In this document: one piece after another, positions 49,684 to 57,622 of the stretch
How the letters are laid out: each line of letters begins with the position of its first letter
How positions within the stretch are numbered: the first letter of the stretch is position 1
From: Propionivibrio dicarboxylicus
GTDB taxonomy: Bacteria > Pseudomonadota > Gammaproteobacteria > Burkholderiales > Rhodocyclaceae
Length of the DNA stretch: 64,000 nucleotides
NCBI GenBank assembly: GCA_945902805.1
Contig: CAMDMZ010000019.1
Span: 22,772 to 86,771 of the forward strand
Reading direction: 5' to 3'
Notes under the pieces: generated by a model
Database searches by the model: none
What the model saw: the letters and a program-made list of their open reading frames with translations, nothing else
What the model was told of the DNA's origin: nothing
Made by a program: the position numbers and the translations under genes

Positions 49684-50592
49684 TCAAGCGGCCTTCAAGG
49701 TGAGCCGGCCGGCGATAATTTCTTCGGCGAACATCTCGGCGGTGCGCGCAGCAGCGGCGGTCATGATGTCGAGGTTGCCGGCGTACTTGGGCAGGAAGTC
49801 GCCCAGGCCTTCGACTTCCATGAACACGGAAACGCGGTTGCCGTCGAACACCGGGCCATTCACCAGCTTGTAGCCGGGCACGTATTTCTGCACTTCCTTG
49901 ATCATGGCGTGGATCGACGCGGTGATCTTTTCCTGGTCCGGCGCGGTCTCGGTCAGACAATGCACGGTGTCGCGCATGATCAGCGGCGGCTCAGCCGGAT
50001 TGATGATGATGATAGCTTTGCCTTTCTTGGCACCACCGACCTTCTCGACGGCACCCGAAGTGGTGCGGGTGAATTCGTCAATGTTCTTGCGCGTGCCGGG
50101 GCCGGCGGATTTCGATGACACGGTGGCGACGATTTCACCGTAAGCCACCGACTGCACTTGCGAGATGGCGGCAACCATCGGGATCGTGGCCTGGCCACCA
50201 CAGGTAACCATATTCACATTCATCTCGCCCTTGCCGACGTGGGCCTTGAGATTCACCGGCGGAACGCAGTAGGGGCCGATGGCTGCAGGCGTCAGGTCGA
50301 TCATCAGGACGCCGAGCTCATTCACCTTGCGCGAATTCTCGGCATGGACATAGGCGGACGTAGCGTCGAAGGCGATCTGGATACCGTCTGCCTTGATGTG
50401 CGGAATCAGGCCGTCGATGCCCTTGTCGGTCGTCTTGAGACCCATGTCCTTGGCCCGCTTGAGACCTTCGGAGAGCGGATCGACACCGACCATCCAGACC
50501 GGTTCGAGGACCGGACTACGCTGCAATTTGTAGAGCAGATCGGTACCGATGTTGCCCGGCCCGATCAAGGCACATTTGATTTTCTGGCTCAT
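49684..50592 (-). CDS. dmpF: Acylating acetaldehyde dehydrogenase
   Basis: 302 residues from ATG at 50592, preceded by GGACTTTTC; the reading can be extended 12 codons but without family support. NAD motif [15 protein letters not shown] at the N-terminus, active-site cysteine in [17 protein letters not shown]. It makes acetyl-CoA from acetaldehyde delivered by DmpG. Confidence 0.95.
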   Translation of the reverse strand: MSQKIKCALIGPGNIGTDLLYKLQRSPVLEPVWMVGVDPLSEGLKRAKDMGLKTTDKGIDGLIPHIKADGIQIAFDATSAYVHAENSRKVNELGVLMIDLTPAAIGPYCVPPVNLKAHVGKGEMNVNMVTCGGQATIPMVAAISQVQSVAYGEIVATVSSKSAGPGTRKNIDEFTRTTSGAVEKVGGAKKGKAIIIINPAEPPLIMRDTVHCLTETAPDQEKITASIHAMIKEVQKYVPGYKLVNGPVFDGNRVSVFMEVEGLGDFLPKYAGNLDIMTAAAARTAEMFAEEIIAGRLTLKAA

Positions 50593-50602
50593 GAAAAGTC
50601 CT

Positions 50603-51385
50603 TCAGATGAATTTGACTGAGCAGCCACCGATGCCGCCGATGGTGACGCGGAAGTTGTCGCCTTTAACCGCCGGAATCATGGCGGCGAGCGAACCGGAGA
50701 GAATGACCTCGCCGGCCTTGAGCGGGATGCCGAGACGACCTAGCGTGTTCGCCAGCCAAGCCACGGAATTGACCGGCGAACCCAGCGCAGCGGCACCGGC
50801 ACCGGTACCGACGATTTCGCCGTTCTTTTCGAGGATCATGCCGCAGGTGTTGAGATCGACATCGCGCGGATCGACCATCCGGTCACCGAGTACAAACACG
50901 CCGCAGGAGGCATTGTCGGCGACGGTGTCCTGGATCTTGATCTTCCAGTTCTCGATGCGCGAATCGACGATCTCGAAGCAGGCCATCACACCTTCGGTGG
51001 CGGCCAGCACATCGGCATTCGAGACGCCGGGGCCCATCAGGTCCTTCTTCAGCACGAAGGCGATTTCTCCCTCGGCCTTGGGCTGGATCAGGGTGTCGAT
51101 CGGGATCGACTCGCCTTCGTTGTAGATCATGGCATCGGTCAGGTAGCCGAAATCGGGCTGATACACGCCCAGCATGTTCATCACTACCTTGCTGGTGACA
51201 CCGATCTTCTTGCCGACAATCTTTTCGCCGGCGGCGAAGCGACGGGCCATCAGGCGCTGCTGCACGTGGTAGGCGTCTTCGATGCTCATGTCGGCATGAC
51301 GTGAAGTCAGCGGCGCGACGGTCTTGCAGTTGGTCAGGGCGTCGAAGAGTTCGTCGCCGAGTTGTTCGATGAGTTTCTGATCCAT
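50603..51385 (-). CDS. dmpE: 2-hydroxypenta-2,4-dienoate hydratase
   Basis: 260 residues. [31 protein letters not shown] contains the metal ligands of the family, and [26 protein letters not shown] and [33 protein letters not shown] match the hydratase subgroup. It forms 4-hydroxy-2-oxovalerate for DmpG. It is three bases from the hydrolase gene. Confidence 0.93.
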   Translation of the reverse strand: MDQKLIEQLGDELFDALTNCKTVAPLTSRHADMSIEDAYHVQQRLMARRFAAGEKIVGKKIGVTSKVVMNMLGVYQPDFGYLTDAMIYNEGESIPIDTLIQPKAEGEIAFVLKKDLMGPGVSNADVLAATEGVMACFEIVDSRIENWKIKIQDTVADNASCGVFVLGDRMVDPRDVDLNTCGMILEKNGEIVGTGAGAAALGSPVNSVAWLANTLGRLGIPLKAGEVILSGSLAAMIPAVKGDNFRVTIGGIGGCSVKFI

Positions 51386-51388
51386 AAC

Positions 51389-52234
51389 TTATGCCTTTTC
51401 TGGTTCAGTAAAGAAATTGGAAACGAGTTGCGCGAAGCGGGCAGCGTGCTCGATCTGCGTCCAGTGGCCGCAACGGCCGAAGAGGTGTAACTGAGCGCGA
51501 GAAATCCAGTGCGCCAGAGTCAGCGAATTGGTGACCGGGATCACCATATCTTCACGACCGTGAATCACCAGCGACTCATGCGGAATGGCGCGAATATCTT
51601 CCTCGCGACTGGCCATGGCATCGACCCAGCGCTGGCGCGGGGCGGGGAACATGGCGGCGAAGGATTCCTGAAATCCCGGACGGATGCTGGCTTCGTAGCG
51701 CAGCCTGGCCAGTTCGTCGGTCACCAGATAGCGATCGTAAGCGAAGATATCCAGTAGCTTGCGCATATTGTCGAGCGAAGGCTCATAGCCCCAGACGGCA
51801 TCCAGGCCACGGGTGATCGGGAAAGGCACACCGACCGAGCCCATCAGCACGAGGCGCCGCACACGTTGCGGATGACGAATCGCCAATGCCAACGCGAGCG
51901 CACCACCGAAGGAATTGCCGACCAGATCGGCTTGCTCAATCTCTAGCGCATCAAGCAACCCGACCGCCTGTTCGACCCAGCGATCCATGTCGTAACGGCC
52001 ATCGGCCGGTCGCTCGCTATAGCCGAAGCCGACCATGTCGGGCGCGATGACTCGCATCTGCTTCGCAAGCTCGGGAATCACCAGACGCCAGTTGGCCCAC
52101 GCCGAAACACCGGGACCGGACCCATGGATCAGCAGCGCCGTCCCGCCAGCGCCGACTTTTCCAGTGTCATGGTAGTTGGTCTTAAATCCCGCCGCGACAA
52201 TACTGTTGGCAATTTCTGGATTGGCGTTGCTCAT
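51389..52234 (-). CDS. dmpD: 2-hydroxymuconate semialdehyde hydrolase
   Basis: 281 residues, alpha/beta hydrolase. Oxyanion loop LLIHGSGPGVSAWANW, nucleophile GNSFGGALALALA, acid HGREDMVIP and base CGHWTQIEH. This is the hydrolytic branch, cleaving formate or a short acid from ring-fission products. Copy 11 of the dispersed repeat is read KVGAGGTA directly before LLIHGSG, where homologues have only a few residues (typically G-E-G and a hydrophobic pair). It is exposed loop sequence, so activity is probably kept. Confidence 0.93.
   Translation of the reverse strand: MSNANPEIANSIVAAGFKTNYHDTGKVGAGGTALLIHGSGPGVSAWANWRLVIPELAKQMRVIAPDMVGFGYSERPADGRYDMDRWVEQAVGLLDALEIEQADLVGNSFGGALALALAIRHPQRVRRLVLMGSVGVPFPITRGLDAVWGYEPSLDNMRKLLDIFAYDRYLVTDELARLRYEASIRPGFQESFAAMFPAPRQRWVDAMASREEDIRAIPHESLVIHGREDMVIPVTNSLTLAHWISRAQLHLFGRCGHWTQIEHAARFAQLVSNFFTEPEKA
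52137..52160 (-). repeat. Dispersed 25-bp repeat, copy 11
   Basis: GCCGTCCCGCCAGCGCCGAC then TTTT on the plus strand. Same strand as dmpD, read KVGAGGTA. One change from consensus. Confidence 0.93.
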
Positions 52235-52236
52235 GA

Positions 52237-53691
52237 TCAGAGCTTGATGCAGACGTTCTTCTGCTCGGTGTAAAACTCCAGCGAATGCACCCCGCCCTCG
52301 CGGCCGATGCCGGACTGCTTGGCGCCACCGAAGGGCGTGCGCAGATCGCGCAGGAACCAGCTATTGACCCAGGCCAGGCCGACTTCCATCTTCTGCGCCA
52401 CGCGGTGGGCACGGGAAACGTTCTGCGTCCAGATCGCTGTAGCGAGACCGTATTCATTGTCATTGGCCTTGGCCAGAACTTCCTCTTCGGTATCGAAGGG
52501 AGCGATATGGCAGCACGGACCGAATACTTCTTCCTTCATGATGCGCGAGGTTTCGGGCAGGCCGGTCCAGATTGTCGGCTGTACCCAGCAACCGCCGTTC
52601 AACTCACCCGGCATCTCCGGAACACCGCCACCGGTGACGATGGTCGCGCCTTCGTCCTTGGCGATCTGGTAGTACGACAGCACCTTGTTCTGGTGTTCCT
52701 TGCTGATCAGCGGACCCATGCCAGTGGCTTTGTCTTCCGGCGGTCCGAGCTTCAGGCCCTCGGCGCCCTTCTTCATGGCGGCAACAAACTTCTCGAAAAT
52801 CGGACGTTCGACATACACTCGTTCGGTGCCCAGGCAAACCTGGCCGCAGTTGGCGAAGGCCGAGCGCATGGTGCCTTCGATGGCAGCATCGAAATCGCAA
52901 TCGGCAAACACGATGGCAGCGTTCTTGCCGCCCATTTCCAGGCTGACCGGACGCGAACCGGTCGCGGCAGCCTTCATGATCACCTCACCGGTACGCGTCT
53001 CACCGGTAAAGGTAATGGCGTCGACCTTCGGATGAGACGTCACAAACTCGCCGGCCGAATTCGGGCCAAAGCCATGCACCACGTTATAGACGCCAGGCGG
53101 CATGCCAACCTTGTTCATCACCTCGCCGAGCAGCGTCGCGGTTTGCGGTGTCTCTTCCGAGGGCTTGACCACCACGGTGTTGCCACACGCCAGCGCAGGG
53201 CCTACCTTCCAGGTCATCAGCAACAGCGGCAAGTTCCACGGACAGATCACACCGACCACGCCGACCGGGGAACGGTAGCCGTAATTGATGGCGCCCTTGC
53301 CGTCCGGGGTTGCCATCTCGAAAAACTCGGTCGGCACGTTCTTCACCGTGTCGGCGAAGACTTTGAAGTTGGCGGCGCCGCGCGGGATGTCGATATGCGA
53401 GGCCAGCGAACGCGGCTTGCCGGTATCGGCACATTCGGCGGCGAGGAACTCGTCGAAGCGGTTGTTGATCTCGTTGGCCACTGCGTACAGCATATCGACA
53501 CGCTCGGCGACGGTCATCTTGCCCCACGGCCCCTTGAGTGCAGCGCGAGCGGCCTTGACGGCGGCATCCACTTCGTCGCGGGTGGCTTCGGCGACCTGGG
53601 CGATCACCTGATTGGTCAGCGGCGAACGCTTCTCGAAGGCCTTGCCGGCCCCGACGAACTCGCCATTGATGAAGTTCTGGATCTGTTTCAT
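52237..53691 (-). CDS. dmpC: 2-hydroxymuconate semialdehyde dehydrogenase
   Basis: 484 residues of the aldehyde dehydrogenase family. Conserved are GVICPWNLPLLLMTWKVGPALACGN, FTGETRTGEVI, LEMGGKNAAIVFAD with the general base, the catalytic Cys in FANCGQVCLGTERVYV, and EVFGPCCHIAPF. It oxidises 2-hydroxymuconate semialdehyde to 2-hydroxymuconate, the oxidative branch. It is first in the operon here; no catechol 2,3-dioxygenase or ferredoxin gene lies upstream. Confidence 0.93.
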   Translation of the reverse strand: MKQIQNFINGEFVGAGKAFEKRSPLTNQVIAQVAEATRDEVDAAVKAARAALKGPWGKMTVAERVDMLYAVANEINNRFDEFLAAECADTGKPRSLASHIDIPRGAANFKVFADTVKNVPTEFFEMATPDGKGAINYGYRSPVGVVGVICPWNLPLLLMTWKVGPALACGNTVVVKPSEETPQTATLLGEVMNKVGMPPGVYNVVHGFGPNSAGEFVTSHPKVDAITFTGETRTGEVIMKAAATGSRPVSLEMGGKNAAIVFADCDFDAAIEGTMRSAFANCGQVCLGTERVYVERPIFEKFVAAMKKGAEGLKLGPPEDKATGMGPLISKEHQNKVLSYYQIAKDEGATIVTGGGVPEMPGELNGGCWVQPTIWTGLPETSRIMKEEVFGPCCHIAPFDTEEEVLAKANDNEYGLATAIWTQNVSRAHRVAQKMEVGLAWVNSWFLRDLRTPFGGAKQSGIGREGGVHSLEFYTEQKNVCIKL

Positions 53692-53751
53692 GCGTGCGTT
53701 CCTTGGATGGGATCAAGCGAAAACGACTGGGTACAACGTAGAGTGAAGCGT

Positions 53752-53780
53752 AATTTAAAGAAGCCGAATCTCGATGTCAA
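53752..53780 (-). promoter_or_regulatory. Sigma-70-type promoter of the dmpCDEFGHI operon
   Basis: Minus-strand -35 TTGACA (53775-53780), 17-base spacer, -10 TAAATT (53752-53757). Expected transcript start near 53745, giving about 50 bases of leader before dmpC. No sigma-54 TGGC/TTGC pair was seen, unlike DmpR-controlled phenol operons. Confidence 0.7.
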
Positions 53781-53797
53781 TAGATATTCTCGAGATT
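53767..53797. promoter_or_regulatory. Inverted repeat overlapping the dmp promoter -35 (candidate operator)
   Basis: AATCTCGA (53767-53774) and TCGAGATT (53790-53797) are perfect 8-base arms separated by 15 bases, flanking the -35 box. The layout suits a repressor or activator dimer controlling the operon. The 12-mer CCGAATCTCGAT here also occurs in the leader at 41145-41156. Confidence 0.55.
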
Positions 53798-53806
53798 TTA
53801 GCCATG

Positions 53807-53830
53807 AAAAGTCGGCGATGGCGGGACGGC
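53807..53830 (+). repeat. Dispersed 25-bp repeat, copy 12
   Basis: AAAAGTCGGCGATGGCGGG then ACGGC. Intergenic, upstream of the divergent dmp operon and lipase gene. Confidence 0.88.
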
Positions 53831-53916
53831 GGTATGGGTGATACGGGTGATACAAATCCTTCGGTGCCTTGGCTAAAATGCATCCTCCATCCAAATCACT
53901 ACTTACAGGGGATTTC

Positions 53917-54723
53917 ATGCGCTCACTTGCTTACGCTTTCATCCTTCTCGCCATCGGGCTAAGTCAAAGTGTCCGTGCCGACGTCGCTGTCCTGGTGCAT
54001 GGCTACCTGGGCAACGCCGGATCGTGGGAATTCAGCGGCGTGAATCACGCTCTGGCCACCAACGGCTGGCAACCCGCCGGCGTGGTCGTGCTCGGCCCCA
54101 CCAGCCCCTTGTTGCCGCCGCCGACCGCGAACGCGCCGCGCAAAGCGTACAGCGTCGAACTGCCGTCAATGGAACCACTCATGATGCAGTCCGACATGCT
54201 GATCGACATGTTGCGAGCCATTCGCAGCCGCCACCCCAAGGAGTCGATCACGCTGATCGGTCACTCCGCCGGTGGCGTCGTCGCTCGCATGGCGCTGGTG
54301 CGCGGTGGGGCCGACGGCGTTACTCGCCTGATCACCATCGCTTCGCCACATCTAGGCACCGAACGCGCCTTGCAGGCGCTCGACGCCACCCAGGATGGCG
54401 GCCCAGTCGGTTTCGTCAAGAATATATTTGGCGGTCGCGACTATCGCGTGGTCAAAGATTCATGGCCAGTGCTGGTTGACCTGGCACCGGCGGTGCCCGG
54501 TAGCGCTTTGTTCTGGCTCAATGCCCAGACCCACCCCAACATCAAGTACATCTCGATTGTGCGTTCGGCGCCCTTCGGTATCGGCGATCAACTCGTCCCC
54601 GGCCACAGTCAAGATTTGCGCAATGTGCCATCGATTGCGGGCAAAGCCGTTACCTACATAGTTCCTGCCGGACATACATTGGTTCCCGCCGATGGCGCCA
54701 TGGTGGCGCAATTGATGCGTTGA
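53917..54723 (+). CDS. Secreted alpha/beta hydrolase, lipase-like
   Basis: 268 residues from the ATG at 53917, supported by AGGGGA five bases upstream and by the signal peptide that then begins the protein (MRSLAYAFILLAIGLSQSVRA). The oxyanion region is VLVHGYLGNAGSW, the nucleophile elbow LIGHSAGGVVARMAL, and the likely base histidine is in PAGHTLVPADG. The acid residue is not certain. The SAGGVVARMALVRGG and ITIASPHLGTE segments resemble triacylglycerol lipases and PGAP1-like esterases. It is divergent from the dmp operon and convergent with the response-regulator gene. Confidence 0.75.
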   Translation: MRSLAYAFILLAIGLSQSVRADVAVLVHGYLGNAGSWEFSGVNHALATNGWQPAGVVVLGPTSPLLPPPTANAPRKAYSVELPSMEPLMMQSDMLIDMLRAIRSRHPKESITLIGHSAGGVVARMALVRGGADGVTRLITIASPHLGTERALQALDATQDGGPVGFVKNIFGGRDYRVVKDSWPVLVDLAPAVPGSALFWLNAQTHPNIKYISIVRSAPFGIGDQLVPGHSQDLRNVPSIAGKAVTYIVPAGHTLVPADGAMVAQLMR

Positions 54724-54747
54724 TTTTCCAAACCGGTCTTGCCGGAG

Positions 54748-55367
54748 TCACTGCGTCAGCACAAGGCGCAGCAACTCTGGCAGATTGGTCACGCCAAGTT
54801 TTTCGCGAATATTGGCACGGTGAAATTCGACAGTCTTGATACTGATACTCAGCAAAATGGCGATCTCGCGGCTCGCCTTGCCATTCACCAGATGGTCAAG
54901 CACATCACGCTCGCGCCGTGAAAGCAGGGCGAGCTTTTCAGATGGTGGGGTAGTCGTGCCGGTGGCCGATTCGGTCAGCATATTGTTCGCGTCATTCGAC
55001 TTCAGTGCGTTCATCACCGCTACCACCAACCGATGCTCATCGAGTGGTTTCTGAATGAAATCGACCGCCCCGGCTTTCATCGCCTGCACGGCCAGTGGCA
55101 CGTCACCGTGGCCGGTTAAAAACACAATAGGAAGGCGTACACGGGCTTGTGAAGTTCGGCCTGCAATTCGATTCCGCTCATGCCCGGCATGCGGATATCC
55201 AGAACCAGGCAACCGCTTTCACGCTGCTGAACGTTTTGCAGGAAGTCACGCGCCGAAGCAAAGGTAACCACGCGCAACCCCACTGCGCGCATCAGCATCG
55301 ACAACGCGTCACGCAGATCGTCCTCGTCATCAATGATGTACACCGTCTGCTGCGTTACATCAGTCAT
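54748..55367 (-). pseudogene. FixJ/NarL-type response regulator interrupted by a frameshift
   Basis: Two overlapping frames make one regulator. The first (from 55367) gives the receiver start VYIIDDEDDLRDAL and phospho-acceptor [21 protein letters not shown]. The frame then changes near 55150 and continues as [32 protein letters not shown], a linker, and the LuxR-type helix-turn-helix [44 protein letters not shown]. One missing base in the CCC run (plus-strand GGG at about 55152-55154) explains it; adding C restores HKPRVRLP. It could be a sequencing error or a real inactivation. It overlaps the kinase stop by four bases. Confidence 0.8.
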
Positions 55368-56797
55368 GACAAGTCTTTCACTGCAGGAATCGCAAGGACA
55401 AAACTCGCACCGCCGTCACTTGCTCGTTCGGCCCACAGGCGCCCGCCATGAGCGCCAGCCACCGTGCGGCAAATGGCCAGCCCGAGACCCAAGCCTTGCT
55501 CATGGGTCGTGAAAAATGGCGTGAAGATCTGTTCCCGCATATCGTCCGGAATCCCCGGCCCGGAATCATCAATGCGAAACCTGATCTCCTCCGCCCTCTC
55601 ACCAGCCGCGTCACGCGCAACCGCGACGCGCAACAGCCGCGATTCAAGCGGTATCTCACCCATCGCGTCAATCGCATTCCGAATCAGATTGGAGAGCACC
55701 TGGATCAACAGTGTTCTATCCGCCAGTACCGAAAGACCGCTCTTGAGACCGGTTGTATCGAACCGAATGTGTCCGTCATCCAGCCAGGACCGCATCACAT
55801 CCATGGCCTCCAGAACCAACTCTCTGGCATCACAGGGCACCGGATCAAACTGGCGCTGACGGATGAATTCGCGCAGCCGCTCAATGATTGACGCCGCGCG
55901 CACGGCCTGCGCATGGCACTTCTGCAGCGCACCTGAGATTTCGGTCAAATCATGTGTCGACGACTGAAGCAGGCGCTGGCACGCATCGGTATAGGTGGCG
56001 ATCACCATCAGTGGTTGGTTGATCTCATGCGCCAGAGTGGTTGCGATTTCGGCCAGGGTAGTCAGTCGTGCCGACTGACTGAGAACATCGAGATATTTCT
56101 CGCGAAATGCTTCGGCATTTTTCTGTTCGGAAATATCGGTCAGCACATTCAGGGTGACCGCCGGATTCGCACCCCAGGGAATTGAGCCACGCTGCGACAG
56201 ATACCAGATGCCACTGACCGGATCCCGGACCGTCTGCGACGAAAAGCCACTCTCGGTCGTCCTCGTTCCACCAACGCCAACGCCACCGTCCTCACAATCT
56301 CGCTTCAAGACACCCTTGCTCCAGGATTGTCGGTCACCGATAATCTTTGCCATCGCCGGATTGGCATACAGAATCTGGTCATTGCGTTCATCGCATACGA
56401 CAACGGCTGCCTGCATACCTTCGAGCAGCTTGAAAAACCGCTCATCCGCCTGACTCAAGGCCCGCCGCAAGCGTGCCACGACCCACGCCAGCGCCAGAAA
56501 GCCAAACAACAGCACCGCCGCCTCCCAGAAATAGTAGCCCGGATGCAAATAGAAGTGATTTGTACGAAAGCTGAATAGCCAGAACAACGACGACAGGACC
56601 GCCACGGCAATTCCCACCGGCAAGCCCGCCGCCCAAGTCGCCATGGCAATCGGCACCAAGTACAGGATAGACAAGCGAATCTCATAGCCCGTCGCGTAGT
56701 CCGCACTGGCTACCCCGGCCATGAGCGCTGCCACCAGCCATAGACTTTGTCGCCGATTCAATTGATCGAGCAATAAAGTGGGGGTCAGGCGGTTCAT
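55364..56797 (-). CDS. Membrane PAS sensor histidine kinase (FixL/TodS-like partner of the adjacent regulator)
   Basis: 477 residues from the ATG at 56797 (MNRLTPTLLLDQLN), chosen for GGACG about nine bases upstream; an ATG at 56848 is possible. Three to four transmembrane helices lie at about 20-125, then PAS (about 135-260), HisKA (ATTLAHEINQPLMVIATYTDAC) and HATPase (NLIRNAIDAMGEI, IDDSGPGIPDDM, QGLGLGLAICR). The H-box form HEINQPL is typical of FixL-like kinases working with FixJ-type regulators, as here. The signal is unknown. Confidence 0.85.
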   Translation of the reverse strand: MNRLTPTLLLDQLNRRQSLWLVAALMAGVASADYATGYEIRLSILYLVPIAMATWAAGLPVGIAVAVLSSLFWLFSFRTNHFYLHPGYYFWEAAVLLFGFLALAWVVARLRRALSQADERFFKLLEGMQAAVVVCDERNDQILYANPAMAKIIGDRQSWSKGVLKRDCEDGGVGVGGTRTTESGFSSQTVRDPVSGIWYLSQRGSIPWGANPAVTLNVLTDISEQKNAEAFREKYLDVLSQSARLTTLAEIATTLAHEINQPLMVIATYTDACQRLLQSSTHDLTEISGALQKCHAQAVRAASIIERLREFIRQRQFDPVPCDARELVLEAMDVMRSWLDDGHIRFDTTGLKSGLSVLADRTLLIQVLSNLIRNAIDAMGEIPLESRLLRVAVARDAAGERAEEIRFRIDDSGPGIPDDMREQIFTPFFTTHEQGLGLGLAICRTVAGAHGGRLWAERASDGGASFVLAIPAVKDLS

Positions 56798-56850
56798 CGC
56801 TGCTTCGTCCAGGCAAGCATTACATTCCTTGCACGCGTTTCTTCGCAACC

Positions 56851-56874
56851 AAAACTAGGGGCATCCCTAGTTTT
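56851..56874. promoter_or_regulatory. Perfect palindrome between divergent regulator genes (candidate operator)
   Basis: Arms AAAACTAGGG and CCCTAGTTTT with a GCAT centre. It lies 54 bases upstream of the kinase start and 47 upstream of the response regulator start. Being at two 5' ends, it is more likely an operator than a terminator. Confidence 0.6.
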
Positions 56875-56920
56875 CCGCTCTGCAACATAAACCTAGACTG
56901 CGTTCCATGCTGGAGACAAC

Positions 56921-57619
56921 ATGAACGCAGGCTATCGCATCCTGATCTTTGAACCAAATTCGCTGCCCGATCAGATCGTATTGGCCGGACTTGCGTCGGC
57001 TGGCTATGTGGCCAACTGGTGTGTCGACAGCGACCAGGCCACGCAATGGATGGACCGAACGGTGATTGATTTGGCGATCATCGGGTTGGCCGCCGACCAT
57101 AGTGGATTGACCTTGATCGACCGATTGGTGTCCTCGTCCCGAAAAATCCCGGTGCTCATCACCACCGCCGTCGATGCGATGGAAAACCGAGTACAGGGTT
57201 TGCAGCGCGGTGCCATCGACTATCTGGTGAAACCTTACGCCGTGAGTGAAATGTTGATCCGTATCGGTACAGCCCTGCATCGTCGCCAGCTTGAACATGG
57301 ACACATCATCCAGCGCAACGGCATCCTGCTGGACAAGGACGCTACCCGATTCGGTGACGGATCGGACTGGACCAGCCTGACACCGACCGAGTTTCAAGCC
57401 TTCCACGCCTTATTCGACCGCATGAACGATCCTGTCTCCAAACAATCTCTGCGACAGTATTTAGCCGATGGTGAGCGAATCTCGGACAACGCCATCGAAG
57501 TCCTGATCCATCGCCTACGGGCCAAAACTGGCCGTCATGAAATGCGCATACGGACTCATCGCGGTGCAGGGTATGTGTTGGAGCGCTCCCCCGCTACCAC
57601 CCACATTCAGAAAATCTAG
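56921..57619 (+). CDS. OmpR-like response regulator with degenerate receiver
   Basis: 232 residues. The receiver-like domain (about 5-120) lacks the usual residues: the acidic pair reads FEPN and the phospho-acceptor site reads LAIIGLAAD, with Gly where Asp belongs. The later lysine is kept (DYLVKPYAVSE). The C-terminal winged helix (about 145-225) is intact, with SLTPTEFQAFHAL and AIEVLIHRLRAKTGRHEMRIRTHRGAGYVLE. Regulation is therefore probably not by phosphorylation. Only three bases separate it from kup. Confidence 0.8.
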   Translation: MNAGYRILIFEPNSLPDQIVLAGLASAGYVANWCVDSDQATQWMDRTVIDLAIIGLAADHSGLTLIDRLVSSSRKIPVLITTAVDAMENRVQGLQRGAIDYLVKPYAVSEMLIRIGTALHRRQLEHGHIIQRNGILLDKDATRFGDGSDWTSLTPTEFQAFHALFDRMNDPVSKQSLRQYLADGERISDNAIEVLIHRLRAKTGRHEMRIRTHRGAGYVLERSPATTHIQKI

Positions 57620-57622
57620 CCC

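Noticed and set aside
49673-49960. N-terminal extension of the aldolase frame upstream of dmpG
   Set aside because: It overlaps dmpF and adds an Arg-rich stretch not in the family; ATG 49672 has a ribosome site.
52285-53841. 518-codon open frame opposite dmpC
   Set aside because: Antisense shadow of a conserved aldehyde dehydrogenase; composition rich in His/Arg typical of such shadows.
56230-56290. VGVGGTRT peptide in the PAS kinase resembling the repeat peptide
   Set aside because: The DNA there lacks AAAAGTCGG and GACGGC, so it is not a repeat copy.
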